In this document: one piece after another, positions 48,454 to 57,989 of the stretch | Layout of the letters: the number at the start of each line of letters is the position of its first letter | How positions within the stretch are numbered: position 1 is the stretch's first letter | Source: Histomonas meleagridis | Taxonomy: Eukaryota > Parabasalia > Tritrichomonadida > Dientamoebidae | DNA length: 64,000 bases | Reading direction: 5' to 3' | Assembly (NCBI GenBank): GCA_020186115.1 | Contig: WSYJ01000186.1 | Location: forward strand, 186,001-250,000 | The notes under the pieces: generated by a model | Databases searched by the model: none | Told to the model about the DNA's origin: nothing | What the model saw: the letters and a program-made list of their open reading frames with translations, nothing else | Position numbers and translations under genes: made by a program

Positions 48454-49845
48454 ATGAGCACAAGAAGCGCCTTGAAACAAATTTCAAGTTCAAAACTAAA
48501 TGCTCAACGGAACAAAATGGACTTAGGATCGAAAATGAAAAAACCGCAAAGCAAGATTAGAACACCCAATAAAATTGGTTCAAGTAATATTCAAGATTAC
48601 GTTAAAAAGCAACCAACGCCAGCCACAAATAACTTAAAGAGATTAGGTGGGATTTTTGACCAGGCACCAAAAAGAGTTCCAGTTAATCAATCAACTAATC
48701 ATTCTTTATCAATTTCAAGCTCATCCTCAACAACTCAACCATTTTCAAATCAAAATACTCCTGAACAACATCATTCCAATGGTTTCTTTGAACAATATAA
48801 CATTTTTACAGTTAATAATACTCCATATCTTGTCCTTAAAAAAATTGGTAAAGGTGGAAGTTCGAAAGTTTATAAAGTTATGGCTCCTGACTCCAATATT
48901 TATGCTCTTAAACGTGTTAACATTAATAATATTAATCCACAAGCACTTGAAAGCTTTGTTAATGAAATCGCTTTACTCAAAAAACTCAAAGAATACCACT
49001 CTGACCGCATTATTTCGATGATAGACAGTGAAGTTGACAACACAAGAGGTGTTATTTCAATTGTTCTTGAACTTGGAGATATTGATCTTCGATCTCTTAT
49101 TGAAAAGAATCTTGCTGAAAAAGAAGAAATTGATCCCAATTTCCTTCGTTTAATGTGGCAACAAATGCTTGAAGCTGTACAAGTTGTTCATCATGCAAAT
49201 GTTGTTCATGGAGATTTAAAGCCGGCTAACTTTCTCTTTGTAAAAGGGACCTTAAAGCTCATCGACTTCGGTATAGCAAAACGTATAGCAGTTGAAAATG
49301 ACACAACAAATATCGAACGATCAAATCAAGTTGGAACACTTAATTATATGCCACCAGAGTCACTTAAACTTAATGAAACAAGTCAAAAGTTCAAAGTTGG
49401 TACTTCTGGTGATGTGTGGTCTTTAGGTTGTATCTTATATCAACTTGTTTATGGAAGACCTCCTTTTCCACAAACAGATTGGCTCCAAAAGATTCAAGCA
49501 ATTGTTGATGACGCATACGAAATCGAGTTTCCAGAAATAATCGATCGTTTTGATTTTCCTGATTTGTTACAAACAATGAAAAGTTGCTTACAAAGAAATC
49601 CAAAGTTAAGACCAAAAATTAGTGATTTGTTAAATCACCCATACTTAACATTTAAACCAACAAGACAATTAAATAATGAAGAATTGGAAAAAGATATCCT
49701 TCTTTTGATCAATTTCATTCAAGAAGATTATCAGGACGTGCCACTAGAATCGAAAGAAATGAGTGTTTTGATAAAGGGTATTGCTTCTAACTTCGATAAT
49801 TATGGAAGATTGTGGAGATCATCCCAAATGAAGGTACTGTATTGA
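48454..49845 (+). CDS. Mps1/TTK-like dual-specificity protein kinase
   Basis: 463 residues. A disordered Ser/Gln-rich N-terminus of about 120 residues precedes a kinase domain: the glycine loop reads IGKGGSSKVYKV, the lysine YALKRVN, the catalytic loop HGDLKPANFL, then LKLIDFGIA, VGTLNYMPPE and DVWSLGCILY. The GGSSKV loop, ELGDIDLRSLI hinge region, DLKPANFL and the NYMPPE activation segment are hallmarks of Mps1/TTK. Mps1 drives the spindle-assembly checkpoint and centrosome/basal-body duplication. The activation loop is Thr/Ser-rich (ENDTTNIERSN), compatible with autophosphorylation. No TPR domain is evident at the N-terminus. Start is at the only in-frame ATG near ACGTGCGTTTAAA promoter sequence. 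Confidence 0.92.
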   Translation: MSTRSALKQISSSKLNAQRNKMDLGSKMKKPQSKIRTPNKIGSSNIQDYVKKQPTPATNNLKRLGGIFDQAPKRVPVNQSTNHSLSISSSSSTTQPFSNQNTPEQHHSNGFFEQYNIFTVNNTPYLVLKKIGKGGSSKVYKVMAPDSNIYALKRVNINNINPQALESFVNEIALLKKLKEYHSDRIISMIDSEVDNTRGVISIVLELGDIDLRSLIEKNLAEKEEIDPNFLRLMWQQMLEAVQVVHHANVVHGDLKPANFLFVKGTLKLIDFGIAKRIAVENDTTNIERSNQVGTLNYMPPESLKLNETSQKFKVGTSGDVWSLGCILYQLVYGRPPFPQTDWLQKIQAIVDDAYEIEFPEIIDRFDFPDLLQTMKSCLQRNPKLRPKISDLLNHPYLTFKPTRQLNNEELEKDILLLINFIQEDYQDVPLESKEMSVLIKGIASNFDNYGRLWRSSQMKVLY

Positions 49846-50081
49846 TTATTTATGTAAACATCAATTTCAAGTTAACAGTTTGAATAGATTTTTTGGAGCT
49901 AATAACTCAATATTCAAAGTTTTCCTTGAAAATGTTTGGTAAAAAAATAAATAATTTGTTATCAAATATTATAATTAAATTTTAACACGAGTGAGAAACA
50001 TACCAAAAGATTAGTAATTAAGAATTTCGTTGTTAATGATTTTTTATCTCATTTTTTTGTCAGCAAAAAAATATCATTGAA

Positions 50082-50888
50082 ATGAAAAATGTAGAAAATA
50101 AAAATTACAACAAATATTCTAGCAACCCTTCAACAAGGTTTACAGAGGTGTTGATCAAAATTGATAGTTTAATTGATGAACTTTCAATTCGAAATGAAAT
50201 TACTGAAAATAATGTACAATTTCTTACAACCATGACAAGAAGATTATATTATGATGAGATGAAAAATATTGATCGGATAAAAATCGTAAATGATTTGGAA
50301 AAAGCAATCGAAAAAATAATCAGCTTTTCAACAATTGGTGATCAGATTCTACTAAAAGGTGAACAGCTTAGTAATCTATTTCCAAATGAGTTGCATAACA
50401 TAACTTTTGATTTTACTAATATTAGATCATTTAAATATCCTGCAATTAAAGATTGTAAAAATGCACTCCTTTATTTGAAAGCTCATGGCCATAGATCAGA
50501 GGTAGATCTTGCCATCAAGTTAGTCGATATTAGAATAATTGAATTTAAATTGTTTTCAAATGTATTTCTTTTAAATCCTTGTATTAATGATATGATGAAA
50601 AATGAATTCCAAAGAAATGATGAAGAGAATAAAACGGATCGTTTTATACAACTAATGAATGAACTAAATGAATATAAAGAGCAAGCAGCAAAATACCAAG
50701 AAAAATACAAAAAGGCAAAAGCAGAACTAAAGAGATTTCAGTCAATGTGTGAAAACATGTGTTATAGTCTAAATGAAAATCAAAAATGTTACAATGCAAG
50801 AATCAAAGAATTAGAAACAGAAATTGCAATGCAAGACAAAGAGATAAGAAAAATGAAATACATTTTATGCATGCAACAGCAAGAGTAA
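50082..50888 (+). CDS. Coiled-coil protein, function unknown
   Basis: 268 residues, all helical. Residues 20-180 form a globular-looking helical region without recognised motif. From about 190 to the end it is a coiled coil (LNEYKEQAAKYQEKYKKAKA, IKELETEIAMQDKEIRKMK). There is no membrane segment or signal. Its composition matches its neighbours, and the ATG is preceded by TTTTTTGTCAGC and an A-run. A cytoskeletal or tethering role is possible but not supported by a family match. Confidence 0.7.
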   Translation: MKNVENKNYNKYSSNPSTRFTEVLIKIDSLIDELSIRNEITENNVQFLTTMTRRLYYDEMKNIDRIKIVNDLEKAIEKIISFSTIGDQILLKGEQLSNLFPNELHNITFDFTNIRSFKYPAIKDCKNALLYLKAHGHRSEVDLAIKLVDIRIIEFKLFSNVFLLNPCINDMMKNEFQRNDEENKTDRFIQLMNELNEYKEQAAKYQEKYKKAKAELKRFQSMCENMCYSLNENQKCYNARIKELETEIAMQDKEIRKMKYILCMQQQE

Positions 50889-50984
50889 TCAAAATAATTC
50901 AATATAACTTAAACTTAGAACAGATTGAATTTAATGATAAACAAAAAATAGAGTTTAAATCTGGTTGCTGTTTGATGTTGGTCT

Positions 50985-52697
50985 ATGATTAAAAAATTAA
51001 GTATATTTTATTACCAAAACATTTTTGCAGCTGGAATGAGGTGCACCCCAAAAATGTCCAAAGTCATTACTCCTCTTCCAGGAGGAGAACTATTTGTTGG
51101 CACTTTAACAGAGTTTTTAAACATAACTGAACAGATTTTCCAAAAGTTTCATGATTATTTTCAGAAATGGATTCAACTTTTTGGTCCATTTGCTTTGGAT
51201 ATTTATTCAGAAAACACTGGTGGTGTTTTTGACCCTGAGTGGAAAAATGATCTCCAAAGGATATTCACTGATAAAATTTTTCATGACAAAATTTTCAATG
51301 AAAATGATTTTAGTATTATTTCATCACCATCACTTTCTTCATTCTTCCAAGAATCAACTTCACTATTTCTTCCACGGGAAACTGAAAAGAGAGAGGCAAT
51401 TGACGTTATGAAATATCCATCTCTACAAGGCATGTCTGGATTTGATAAATCTCAAGAGGTCATTTATCTCACTTATGCAATTGATGTTTTACTTAATCAT
51501 TGTTTTTCACTTGATGAATCTATTTTTCATGGTGAAGCCTATCACAATTCACTTTCAAAAGAATTATCACATTTACAAATCACCGAAAAAACGCCACTAA
51601 AACGTTCAAATATCTCCTTTGTAGATGTTGGCGCTGGAAAAGGGTACTTTTCTGTATTCATGTCAAGCCAAATGCGAATGCGTACTTTAACAATTGAAGC
51701 AAGCTTATCACATGCATGTCACCTTCAAAACAGAATTGGATGTCTTATATCTCAAAAGCGCGTTGATCCAAATTCCTTTGATCTCATGAACATGTGTATA
51801 GGGTACATGACAACTCAAACAAATGTCGAAGCAATTTATGTAAATTCAATGAAATATGAACAGTGGTCAGCGACCGTTAAAGATTTCCAGAAGGGTAAAA
51901 AGGGTAAATCCAAAAAAAACGAAATTCAGGATGCCCCCAACGCGGTGCCGATAGAACAACTTCGTTTTTCTGAGCAAAGCAAGAAGCCACGCGTAATCCA
52001 AGGCGAACTTGCAGTTGAAATTTTAGCAGCCAACGATGTTGACCTCAAACCTATTGAATATATTACTGTCGGTCTTCATGCATGCGGTGATTTAAGCATT
52101 GTTACTCATGAAATTGCATTAAACTCACCTCAACCACGAGGCGCTATTTCTGTTCCTTGCTGCTATCAGCACCTTTCTCATTCAAGACTTCCATTGCTTC
52201 CTGAGAATCAACCAATATGCGATCTTTTATTTGGCCAAAATGAAACCAAAAGACATAACCTGCTGAACTATGCCCTCTACGAGTATAACGTCACATTCGA
52301 AACTCGTAAATCTATTCTCGAGCAATTTCTCCATCGCTCGATAATTGAATGTTTTATTCCTTCCCGACAAACAATTAAAAAGCTCAAACAAAACAAAGAT
52401 GAGAACTTTGAGGACTACGTCTTACGTCTTGCGACTCATTTTGGTACTCCAACAGATGCATCGAAAGTGCATTGGAAAATTGCCGAAATTCAGAATGAAG
52501 ATTGGAAAATGATGGCGCACGCAGTCGCCAGAGAATTGTTTGGGCACGTGTTCGAGAGCTTCCTTCTCATGGAGAGGCTCACTTACTTCGCGCGCATCGT
52601 CGAGGTGAAACAAGAACATTATTTAGTCGGAATGTTCGACTTGTTTAGCCATTTGTCGCCACGTGGATTCTCACTCTTTACGTTAAAACTCGACTGA
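50985..52697 (+). CDS. METTL25/METTL25B (RRNAD1)-like methyltransferase
   Basis: Up to 570 residues. The SAM-binding motif I is FVDVGAGKGYFSVFMSS and the following acidic strand TLTIEASLSHA. The family-specific LHACGDLS and the SVPCCYQHLS block are both present, as in METTL25/RRNAD1 (LHACGDL, GCCYHxLT). The N-terminal 200 residues contain the family's GMSGFDKSQEV linker; around 305 a Lys-rich insert (KGKKGKSKKNE) is lineage-specific. The biochemical substrate is not firmly known; METTL25B is annotated as a ribosomal RNA adenine dimethylase-domain protein, but rRNA methylation is unproved. Start is uncertain: in-frame ATGs also lie at 51036 and 51054, and the first 17 residues do not look conserved. 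Confidence 0.8.
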   Translation: MIKKLSIFYYQNIFAAGMRCTPKMSKVITPLPGGELFVGTLTEFLNITEQIFQKFHDYFQKWIQLFGPFALDIYSENTGGVFDPEWKNDLQRIFTDKIFHDKIFNENDFSIISSPSLSSFFQESTSLFLPRETEKREAIDVMKYPSLQGMSGFDKSQEVIYLTYAIDVLLNHCFSLDESIFHGEAYHNSLSKELSHLQITEKTPLKRSNISFVDVGAGKGYFSVFMSSQMRMRTLTIEASLSHACHLQNRIGCLISQKRVDPNSFDLMNMCIGYMTTQTNVEAIYVNSMKYEQWSATVKDFQKGKKGKSKKNEIQDAPNAVPIEQLRFSEQSKKPRVIQGELAVEILAANDVDLKPIEYITVGLHACGDLSIVTHEIALNSPQPRGAISVPCCYQHLSHSRLPLLPENQPICDLLFGQNETKRHNLLNYALYEYNVTFETRKSILEQFLHRSIIECFIPSRQTIKKLKQNKDENFEDYVLRLATHFGTPTDASKVHWKIAEIQNEDWKMMAHAVARELFGHVFESFLLMERLTYFARIVEVKQEHYLVGMFDLFSHLSPRGFSLFTLKLD

Positions 52698-52738
52698 CTT
52701 TAGTAAATATCAATAGATTTAAGGATAGTAGTAAAATT

Positions 52739-53623
52739 TTACTGATTATTAATGGCAGCACCAAAAGCGCCGAAATAAAGATGATTCTTTGGAATTACGC
52801 ATGTCAAACTCGGACGAAACAAGTTCACTGAGGCAATTACGTTGTTTGAAATGATGTCGTTTATGTCCATAAAACCGCCAATCAATACGCATGTGGACAT
52901 TCCTTGTGAATTACAAATAGAAGCAATTTGGCTGCCAACTACAATGGAAATGGTCTTGATAAGTGATGCGGAAGTGTCAATGTCTGATGGTCGCTCTTTA
53001 CTCCAAAAAGATTTCGCCATGGATGAAGCTACAACATCGGATTTCAAGCACCCTGTGTAATCCCCTCCTACAATGTCTGATATAAGTAAGTCTAAATTGT
53101 CTGGATTTCCTTCTTTTGCCATTGAGATTAACTTTTCAAAATCTGTATTTTGGAATAGTAGATTTGACATCCCAAGAAATGTCCCACCACCAATGCTGGT
53201 GCCTCCAAAGTGTTTAATTGAGGTTTGATTAGTTATGACAAAAAATGAAACACCTGTCCCAATCATTGCTACCAAGATTTTGTCATCAAACGCAGCTTTT
53301 CCGGTGCCACCCATAGTAACGTACATTTCTGGATCAGCAAATAATTTAGGAATTGCATTTAAAATTGTTTGTGAATCATTTATCTGACTTGGTACTATAG
53401 GAAAATGTTCAAAATACTCTCTGTGTCTGTGGGAACCACAACCTGTTATTGTCCATTTTTGGATCCCATTTGGAAGAAAATCATTTAATTTTTTTCCTGT
53501 TCCTTTGTTCTCTAAGAAGTTTTGGATATCTTCAAATGAAGTTTTAACAAAATAATATTTTACAGATCCATCTACGATAAAGCAAAACTTTGTTAGTGTT
53601 GCTCCTATGTCTAAGCCAAGCAT
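52739..53623 (-). CDS. Pantothenate kinase, type II (PanK)
   Basis: 294 residues with the ASKHA-type ATPase signature: N-terminal GLDIGATLTKF (phosphate 1), the central MGGTGKAAF, GGTSIGGGTFLGMSNLL, DIVGGDY and the late VLIGGF and YFGAFGAA. Order and length match eukaryotic/staphylococcal type II PanKs in their minimal form, without regulatory N-terminal or C-terminal DUF89 domains. It phosphorylates pantothenate, the first committed step to coenzyme A. It is tail-to-tail with the METTL25-like gene, 41 bp apart. AAACGTTTTTTTAAAACC directly precedes the ATG on the minus strand. Confidence 0.9.
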   Translation of the reverse strand: MLGLDIGATLTKFCFIVDGSVKYYFVKTSFEDIQNFLENKGTGKKLNDFLPNGIQKWTITGCGSHRHREYFEHFPIVPSQINDSQTILNAIPKLFADPEMYVTMGGTGKAAFDDKILVAMIGTGVSFFVITNQTSIKHFGGTSIGGGTFLGMSNLLFQNTDFEKLISMAKEGNPDNLDLLISDIVGGDYTGCLKSDVVASSMAKSFWSKERPSDIDTSASLIKTISIVVGSQIASICNSQGMSTCVLIGGFMDINDIISNNVIASVNLFRPSLTCVIPKNHLYFGAFGAAINNQ

Positions 53624-54080
53624 TGGTTTTAAAAAAACGTTTATTTAAAAAAAATTTATTTGCTATGAAGCAAGAAATAGACCCTATATACAAAAAATAT
53701 TAGTAATTTTATTTAACACATTCCTTATAAAAAGGATAAATAAATAAGAGATTACTCGTATGTATTTGTACAAAAAATATCTCTCAAGATATGTAAAATT
53801 CGAGTTGCTATTTTATCGCTTTCCATGAACACGCATAACCAGAAAAGCTTAGGTTGTGGGTCCAAGTGCCTTATAGAATAAATCAAAACACTAATTAAAT
53901 TTACAAAAATTGTTATATTGATTGTAATCTATCCTTGTCGAATTTAAAATAAAAAATCAATGTTTCATTTTGTATTTTATCATCATTAACTGAGAAAATA
54001 AAATTCTTTGTAATTGTCATTTGAACACAGATAGTCAATTCAGAAGCCAAAGAAACCGTTAAGCATCGAACCAAAATTTA
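53624..54080. promoter_or_regulatory. Divergent upstream region, PanK (-) / Rrp45 (+)
   Basis: 457 bases between head-to-head genes. AAACGTTT on the PanK side (about 53629-53640) and AAACCGTTAAGC on the Rrp45 side (54053-54065) resemble Myb-type elements. A GC-richer patch at 53830-53875 was examined as a possible tRNA and rejected. Confidence 0.45.
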
Positions 54081-55010
54081 ATGGAAAACCCTCCGCCCTT
54101 CAAAATTACACCAAATGAAATGAGAGCAATGGAAAATATTCTGCAAACAGAAAGAAGAGTTGATGGGCGGCAACCACAAGAAACGCGATATTTTAGAATT
54201 GAATTTTCAACTAATTCAGCAGTTGTTCATCTTGGCAAAACACTTGTTACTTGTACAACCACCATAAGTCAAGAAAAGCCTGACGATGACAGACCATCTG
54301 AAGGGCGTCACGTAATTTCTATATCTTCTCCTCATAAATTAGATTATTCATTTCAAGCAGATACAGTATACCAATTAAGAGCGGCTCTTCATCACACTCG
54401 TGCCCTAGATTTAGAGTCACTTGTTATTAAAATTGGTGAATTAGTATGGAATCTCAAATCAGATATTGTCATTCAAAACAATGACGGTGGCCTAATTGAA
54501 GCATGCCACCTTGCACTTGTTTCTTCCCTTCTATCAACCAAGCTACCAGGGCCTCGTGGTCTTCGCGCGATTGTTATCCATCATCTCCCCATTGCTATTA
54601 CATTTGGTTTTCTTGAAGCACATCTCATTTTTGTTGATCCCACGTTGAAAGAGTCTTCTGTTCTTAAAGGTTTTCTTACTATATTTGCAAATGCTCAAGG
54701 CGAGATTTGCGCGATTCACAAAAACGGAGGTCTTCCAGTGCGCCAAAATGTGATAGACATTGCCGTAGACAAAGCGTTTGAAATTGTGCGCCTTTGGCAT
54801 GCAGAGCTCATGAAGCAAATGGGTCCAAACGCGCCGCCGCTCCTCAAACAGATCATTTCGCAAAAGAGCGAAGAAATAATGGAAACGCCGAAAACAGAGG
54901 AAGAAATACAGAGAGAAGTTGTCGAGGAATTCCAAGAGGCTGCAAAGGAAGAAGACTATGAGGACGAAGATGAAGAAGTTGATCCATCTCTGCTTTCGTT
55001 ACTTCAATGA
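54081..55010 (+). CDS. Exosome subunit Rrp45/EXOSC9-like (RNase PH domain)
   Basis: 309 residues. The opening RRVDGRQPQETRYFRIEFST and VHLGKTLVTCTTT are RNase PH-family core motifs. DLESLVIKIGELVWNLKSDI and DNDG-like NNDGGLIEACHLA follow as in Rrp45, then HHLPIAITFGF and a VDPTLKESSVLKG block with ICAIHKNGG. It lacks a phosphorolytic Asp pair, as expected for a catalytically inert ring subunit. Rrp45 pairs with Rrp41 in the nine-subunit exosome that degrades and processes RNA in nucleus and cytoplasm. A 45-residue acidic C-terminal extension (KEEDYEDEDEEVD) is present, as in animal PM/Scl-75 but shorter. Confidence 0.9.
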   Translation: MENPPPFKITPNEMRAMENILQTERRVDGRQPQETRYFRIEFSTNSAVVHLGKTLVTCTTTISQEKPDDDRPSEGRHVISISSPHKLDYSFQADTVYQLRAALHHTRALDLESLVIKIGELVWNLKSDIVIQNNDGGLIEACHLALVSSLLSTKLPGPRGLRAIVIHHLPIAITFGFLEAHLIFVDPTLKESSVLKGFLTIFANAQGEICAIHKNGGLPVRQNVIDIAVDKAFEIVRLWHAELMKQMGPNAPPLLKQIISQKSEEIMETPKTEEEIQREVVEEFQEAAKEEDYEDEDEEVDPSLLSLLQ

Positions 55011-55563
55011 ACAGTTATAATAAATTATACAAAAATAGAGAAAATAAATTATATTTCATATATAGATGTGAATCACTTTCTTTTTTATTCATTTTCTAAA
55101 AAAAATTGATTTTTTATAATAATTTATTTCAAAAAAATCTTTAAAGATTAGAGATTTGATCAATTTTAAAATGGTAGTTAAATTTATCCTATATAGGAAA
55201 AAAAAGCATTGTTTATATTCCTAAAGTTTAATAAATCAAATATGATTTATTCTTTGGATGTTGTTTCATCATAGGATTCTGTTTATGATAATCTGTATGT
55301 ATTGATGCTACATGATATAGGTTAAATGAAAATTTTAAATATTTCGTGTATGTATGCAAATTATATTCCAAATGGAATAAACATGTTATTATATTATAAA
55401 AAATAATTTAAATGAGAATTTGTACAGAATTGATATTTTAAATAAATTAAATAAACTAAGAATCTTTAAAAGATAAAAATAAAATTTAAAAAGAAAAGTT
55501 GATAAAATTTAATCATCTGGTGAAATTGGTAATAAAATTACGATCGATGTTTATTTCAATACA
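55011..55563. other. Intergenic region, no gene seen
   Basis: About 550 very AT-rich bases with repeated AAATAAATTAAATAAA-like words; no supported gene or RNA. Confidence 0.5.
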
Positions 55564-55758
55564 ATGTCTGAAGAAGAAAGGAAACTAAACGTGGAACAAA
55601 ATGAAGAAGAACAATCAAGCGAAGTAAATATTGAAAAAGAAGAAAGGCATACGTCCGAAAATGATGAACCTAAAAAAGAGGAAATCAATGAAAATACAAA
55701 AAGAAGTGAGTTAAATAAGAAGAGTGAAGATAAAAAAAAGAAATGCAATTTGATCTAA
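55564..55758 (+). CDS. Tiny acidic CAAX-box protein, unknown
   Basis: A 64-residue, extremely charged protein (mostly Glu, Lys, Asn, Ser), predicted as one helix or disordered. It ends KKKKCNLI followed by TAA. CNLI is a plausible CaaX motif (aliphatic residue, terminal Ile favouring geranylgeranylation) with a polybasic stretch directly before it, as in Ras-type membrane anchors. Nothing resembling a GTPase precedes it. It might be a G-gamma-like or other small prenylated peptide, or the tail of a lost gene. Low complexity makes coding status uncertain, but the CAAX placement exactly at the stop is suggestive. Confidence 0.45.
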   Translation: MSEEERKLNVEQNEEEQSSEVNIEKEERHTSENDEPKKEEINENTKRSELNKKSEDKKKKCNLI

Positions 55759-56119
55759 ACAAATCATTTTCTGGAATTTTTTTTGTGCTTAAATTTATTT
55801 TAATTCATGATAACAAAATGTTCAAGATACAGTAATATGTGGGAAAATTGGTATTAATGTTTTTAAAATATATATTGAAAACTTTTATATGAGTCATGAA
55901 TCATTTTTAAAAAAAAAATTATTGACATGCAATTAACTTAATTTTGGGATTCTGATGTGGTTAACTGTTAATTGTTTTTATTTATGATGCATAGCAACTG
56001 TTGATATAATTACCCAAAAATTTATCAACACAATAAAAATCACATGAAATATTAATAGAAATAGAAACAATTTATTTATATAATTATTATTTACAAAATG
56101 ATGAAATTTAAAAATTAAA
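55759..56119. other. Intergenic region, no gene seen
   Basis: AT-rich sequence between the CAAX gene and the 3' end of the fimbrillin-like gene. Nothing recognised. Confidence 0.5.
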
Positions 56120-57784
56120 TTATATGTTATCAATATTATTATCTTCGTTGAAATCTTTTGCAAATGGATCTTCTTCAACATTCGTCATCTTAATTCCTGT
56201 CGATAAATTATTTTGTGTCTCAATTTCGTCAAGATTTACACTATTCGATTCATTATCTTTTGATTCATTTTGATTATGTTTTCGATATCGAACCAAAAAA
56301 ATAACAAGTAAACAAATTATAATAATTCCAACTAAAACGCAAACAACAATGATAATGATAGTATTAGTTTTGTTATCATCTTCATTATCATTAATATTAT
56401 TTTCACTCATTATAAAAAAGAAATTAGAATAAAATGAATAATATGTTGTATATCGAAGAATACTATATTGATAAAATATGAATTCTGTAAAAATATGTAC
56501 AAATGATGAGTTAACAAATGAGATTAAATACGTATTTGACATAAATGTATTCGCAAATATTGTTTCTGTAATATCAAATGAATAACTCAAAACTTTCGAA
56601 CATGAGAAAGTTACGTGTGGAGGAATAAACGTATTCGATTTAGTGTATGTATTACTTTGAGTAAATTTATCAGACTTAGGGTATTTATTTGATTGAGAAT
56701 ATGTATTCGATATAGTAAATGCATTTGACAATGTAAAAGTGTTTAATTCAACAAGAGTTTCTGATTTAGTATATGTGTTTGATTGTGAATATGTATTCGA
56801 TTTAGTAAACGTGTTTGATTCTGTGAATGTATATGTGCTTGGACCTTTCACACTAATAGAATAAGCGTACGACATACCGGCTGCGTACTGTGATCCAGAT
56901 GCAAATGTTGCGTTGTATGCTTTTCCTTTATAAACGCAAGATAAACGCATTCCATTTTCAAGTGTTTGTGGGAATAATAATAATGTATATGTTCTTGTTC
57001 CTTCTGTCTCATCTATATCACAATAGTTGTCTGTGATATTCCAATCATCAATTGGAAGTGAATCGTTATTATTAACAGCAGCTTCTCCTGTGAATGCATT
57101 AAAAGTACCATTATGTTGAAACCCACTTATATAAAATGACCAGTCAGAGGATATTTCATCAGGTGTAAATCCAGTAGTAAGTCGAATTGTAATAATGATT
57201 TTCGTCATCTTATGTGAAAAGAGAAAATCAATTGATTCAGATGTTCTAGATGCATTAATCATGGGAGCATACAAAAAGTCCAGCTGCTTTTGTAGTTCAT
57301 GAGTATTTTGAAATCTTGTGTCCTTTTTGATTTCCCAATTATTAGAATAAGAATTAGGATCGAATGGATAATAAGCAAATAAATGCAGATCATTCCCACT
57401 TTGTGGAAAGTACATTGTAGTGCCATTTGGAACAAAGGAACCTAAGGAATTATTAGGTGTGAAATAAGGAACATTAATATACAAATTATCTATAGAGCCA
57501 TTAGAAAGAAGAGTAGTAATACCAATACTATCGTTAGCTTCCCACACATTATTATATGCCAGGAGACGCCTATTCAAATTATCAATAATTGCATTTATTT
57601 TTAATTCAACAGGTCCTTGATCATCATCCACATAAACTTCATCATAAACTGAATTAATGTGTGGGTTGTTTAGACAACATATTTCTTTGATCAGAAAAAT
57701 TGTTTGGAACACAACAGCAGTCACAATCATTTTCAGATTTTTTGTTGCACTTCTTGTTAATTCAATAGAAATTTGTGTGTACAT
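56120..57784 (-). CDS. Predicted surface protein: fimbrillin-like ectodomain, SNTFTK stalk, transmembrane helix and tail
   Basis: 554 residues from the ATG chosen at 57784, with other in-frame ATGs at 57847, 57829 and 57730. A hydrophobic signal-like segment (MIVTAVVFQTIFLI) is followed by about 300 residues whose pattern is that of Bacteroidetes fimbrillin/Mfa-like proteins: LHLFAYYPFDPNS, QLDFLYAPMINAS, IDFLFSHKMTKIIITIRLT, a GxFNAFTGEA strand, YTLLLFPQTL, and AAGMSYAYSISVKG. Then come about fourteen SNTFTKS/SNTYSQS repeats (56640-56850), a membrane-proximal block (EFIFYQYSILRYTTYYSFYSN), a transmembrane helix (TIIIIVVCVLVGIIIICLLV) and an acidic tail, all shared with the BspA-like proteins. 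A surface adhesin is likely. The bacterial origin of the ectodomain is inferred from pattern only. Confidence 0.75.
   Translation of the reverse strand: MYTQISIELTRSATKNLKMIVTAVVFQTIFLIKEICCLNNPHINSVYDEVYVDDDQGPVELKINAIIDNLNRRLLAYNNVWEANDSIGITTLLSNGSIDNLYINVPYFTPNNSLGSFVPNGTTMYFPQSGNDLHLFAYYPFDPNSYSNNWEIKKDTRFQNTHELQKQLDFLYAPMINASRTSESIDFLFSHKMTKIIITIRLTTGFTPDEISSDWSFYISGFQHNGTFNAFTGEAAVNNNDSLPIDDWNITDNYCDIDETEGTRTYTLLLFPQTLENGMRLSCVYKGKAYNATFASGSQYAAGMSYAYSISVKGPSTYTFTESNTFTKSNTYSQSNTYTKSETLVELNTFTLSNAFTISNTYSQSNKYPKSDKFTQSNTYTKSNTFIPPHVTFSCSKVLSYSFDITETIFANTFMSNTYLISFVNSSFVHIFTEFIFYQYSILRYTTYYSFYSNFFFIMSENNINDNEDDNKTNTIIIIVVCVLVGIIIICLLVIFLVRYRKHNQNESKDNESNSVNLDEIETQNNLSTGIKMTNVEEDPFAKDFNEDNNIDNI
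56630..56850 (-). repeat. 18-bp tandem repeats encoding SNTFTK/SNTYSQ stalk
   Basis: Degenerate 18-nt units on the minus strand encode hexapeptides S-N-T-F/Y-T/S-K/Q. They occupy the junction between the fimbrillin-like domain and the membrane-proximal segment, the same position as in the BspA-like protein. Confidence 0.8.
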
Positions 57785-57989
57785 TTTGGCTCCTTTTAAT
57801 TTTTTAACAAACGATCGAAACTGTAACATTTTTGAATGGTTTATCATCAAACGGTTCTAACAAAACTCTTTTCAATTTTCTGTCGTTGCGATACAACTTT
57901 TTGACATAATCAGTTTCACATCACCAAATTCCATTTTCACATTGTTCATCGGATTTATTTCTAAAAAAAAAAGGGTTTCCAAGAATACT

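Noticed and set aside
53820..53880. GC-richer patch considered as a tRNA
   Set aside because: No acceptor stem pairing and no GGTTCGAATCC-type T arm could be placed.
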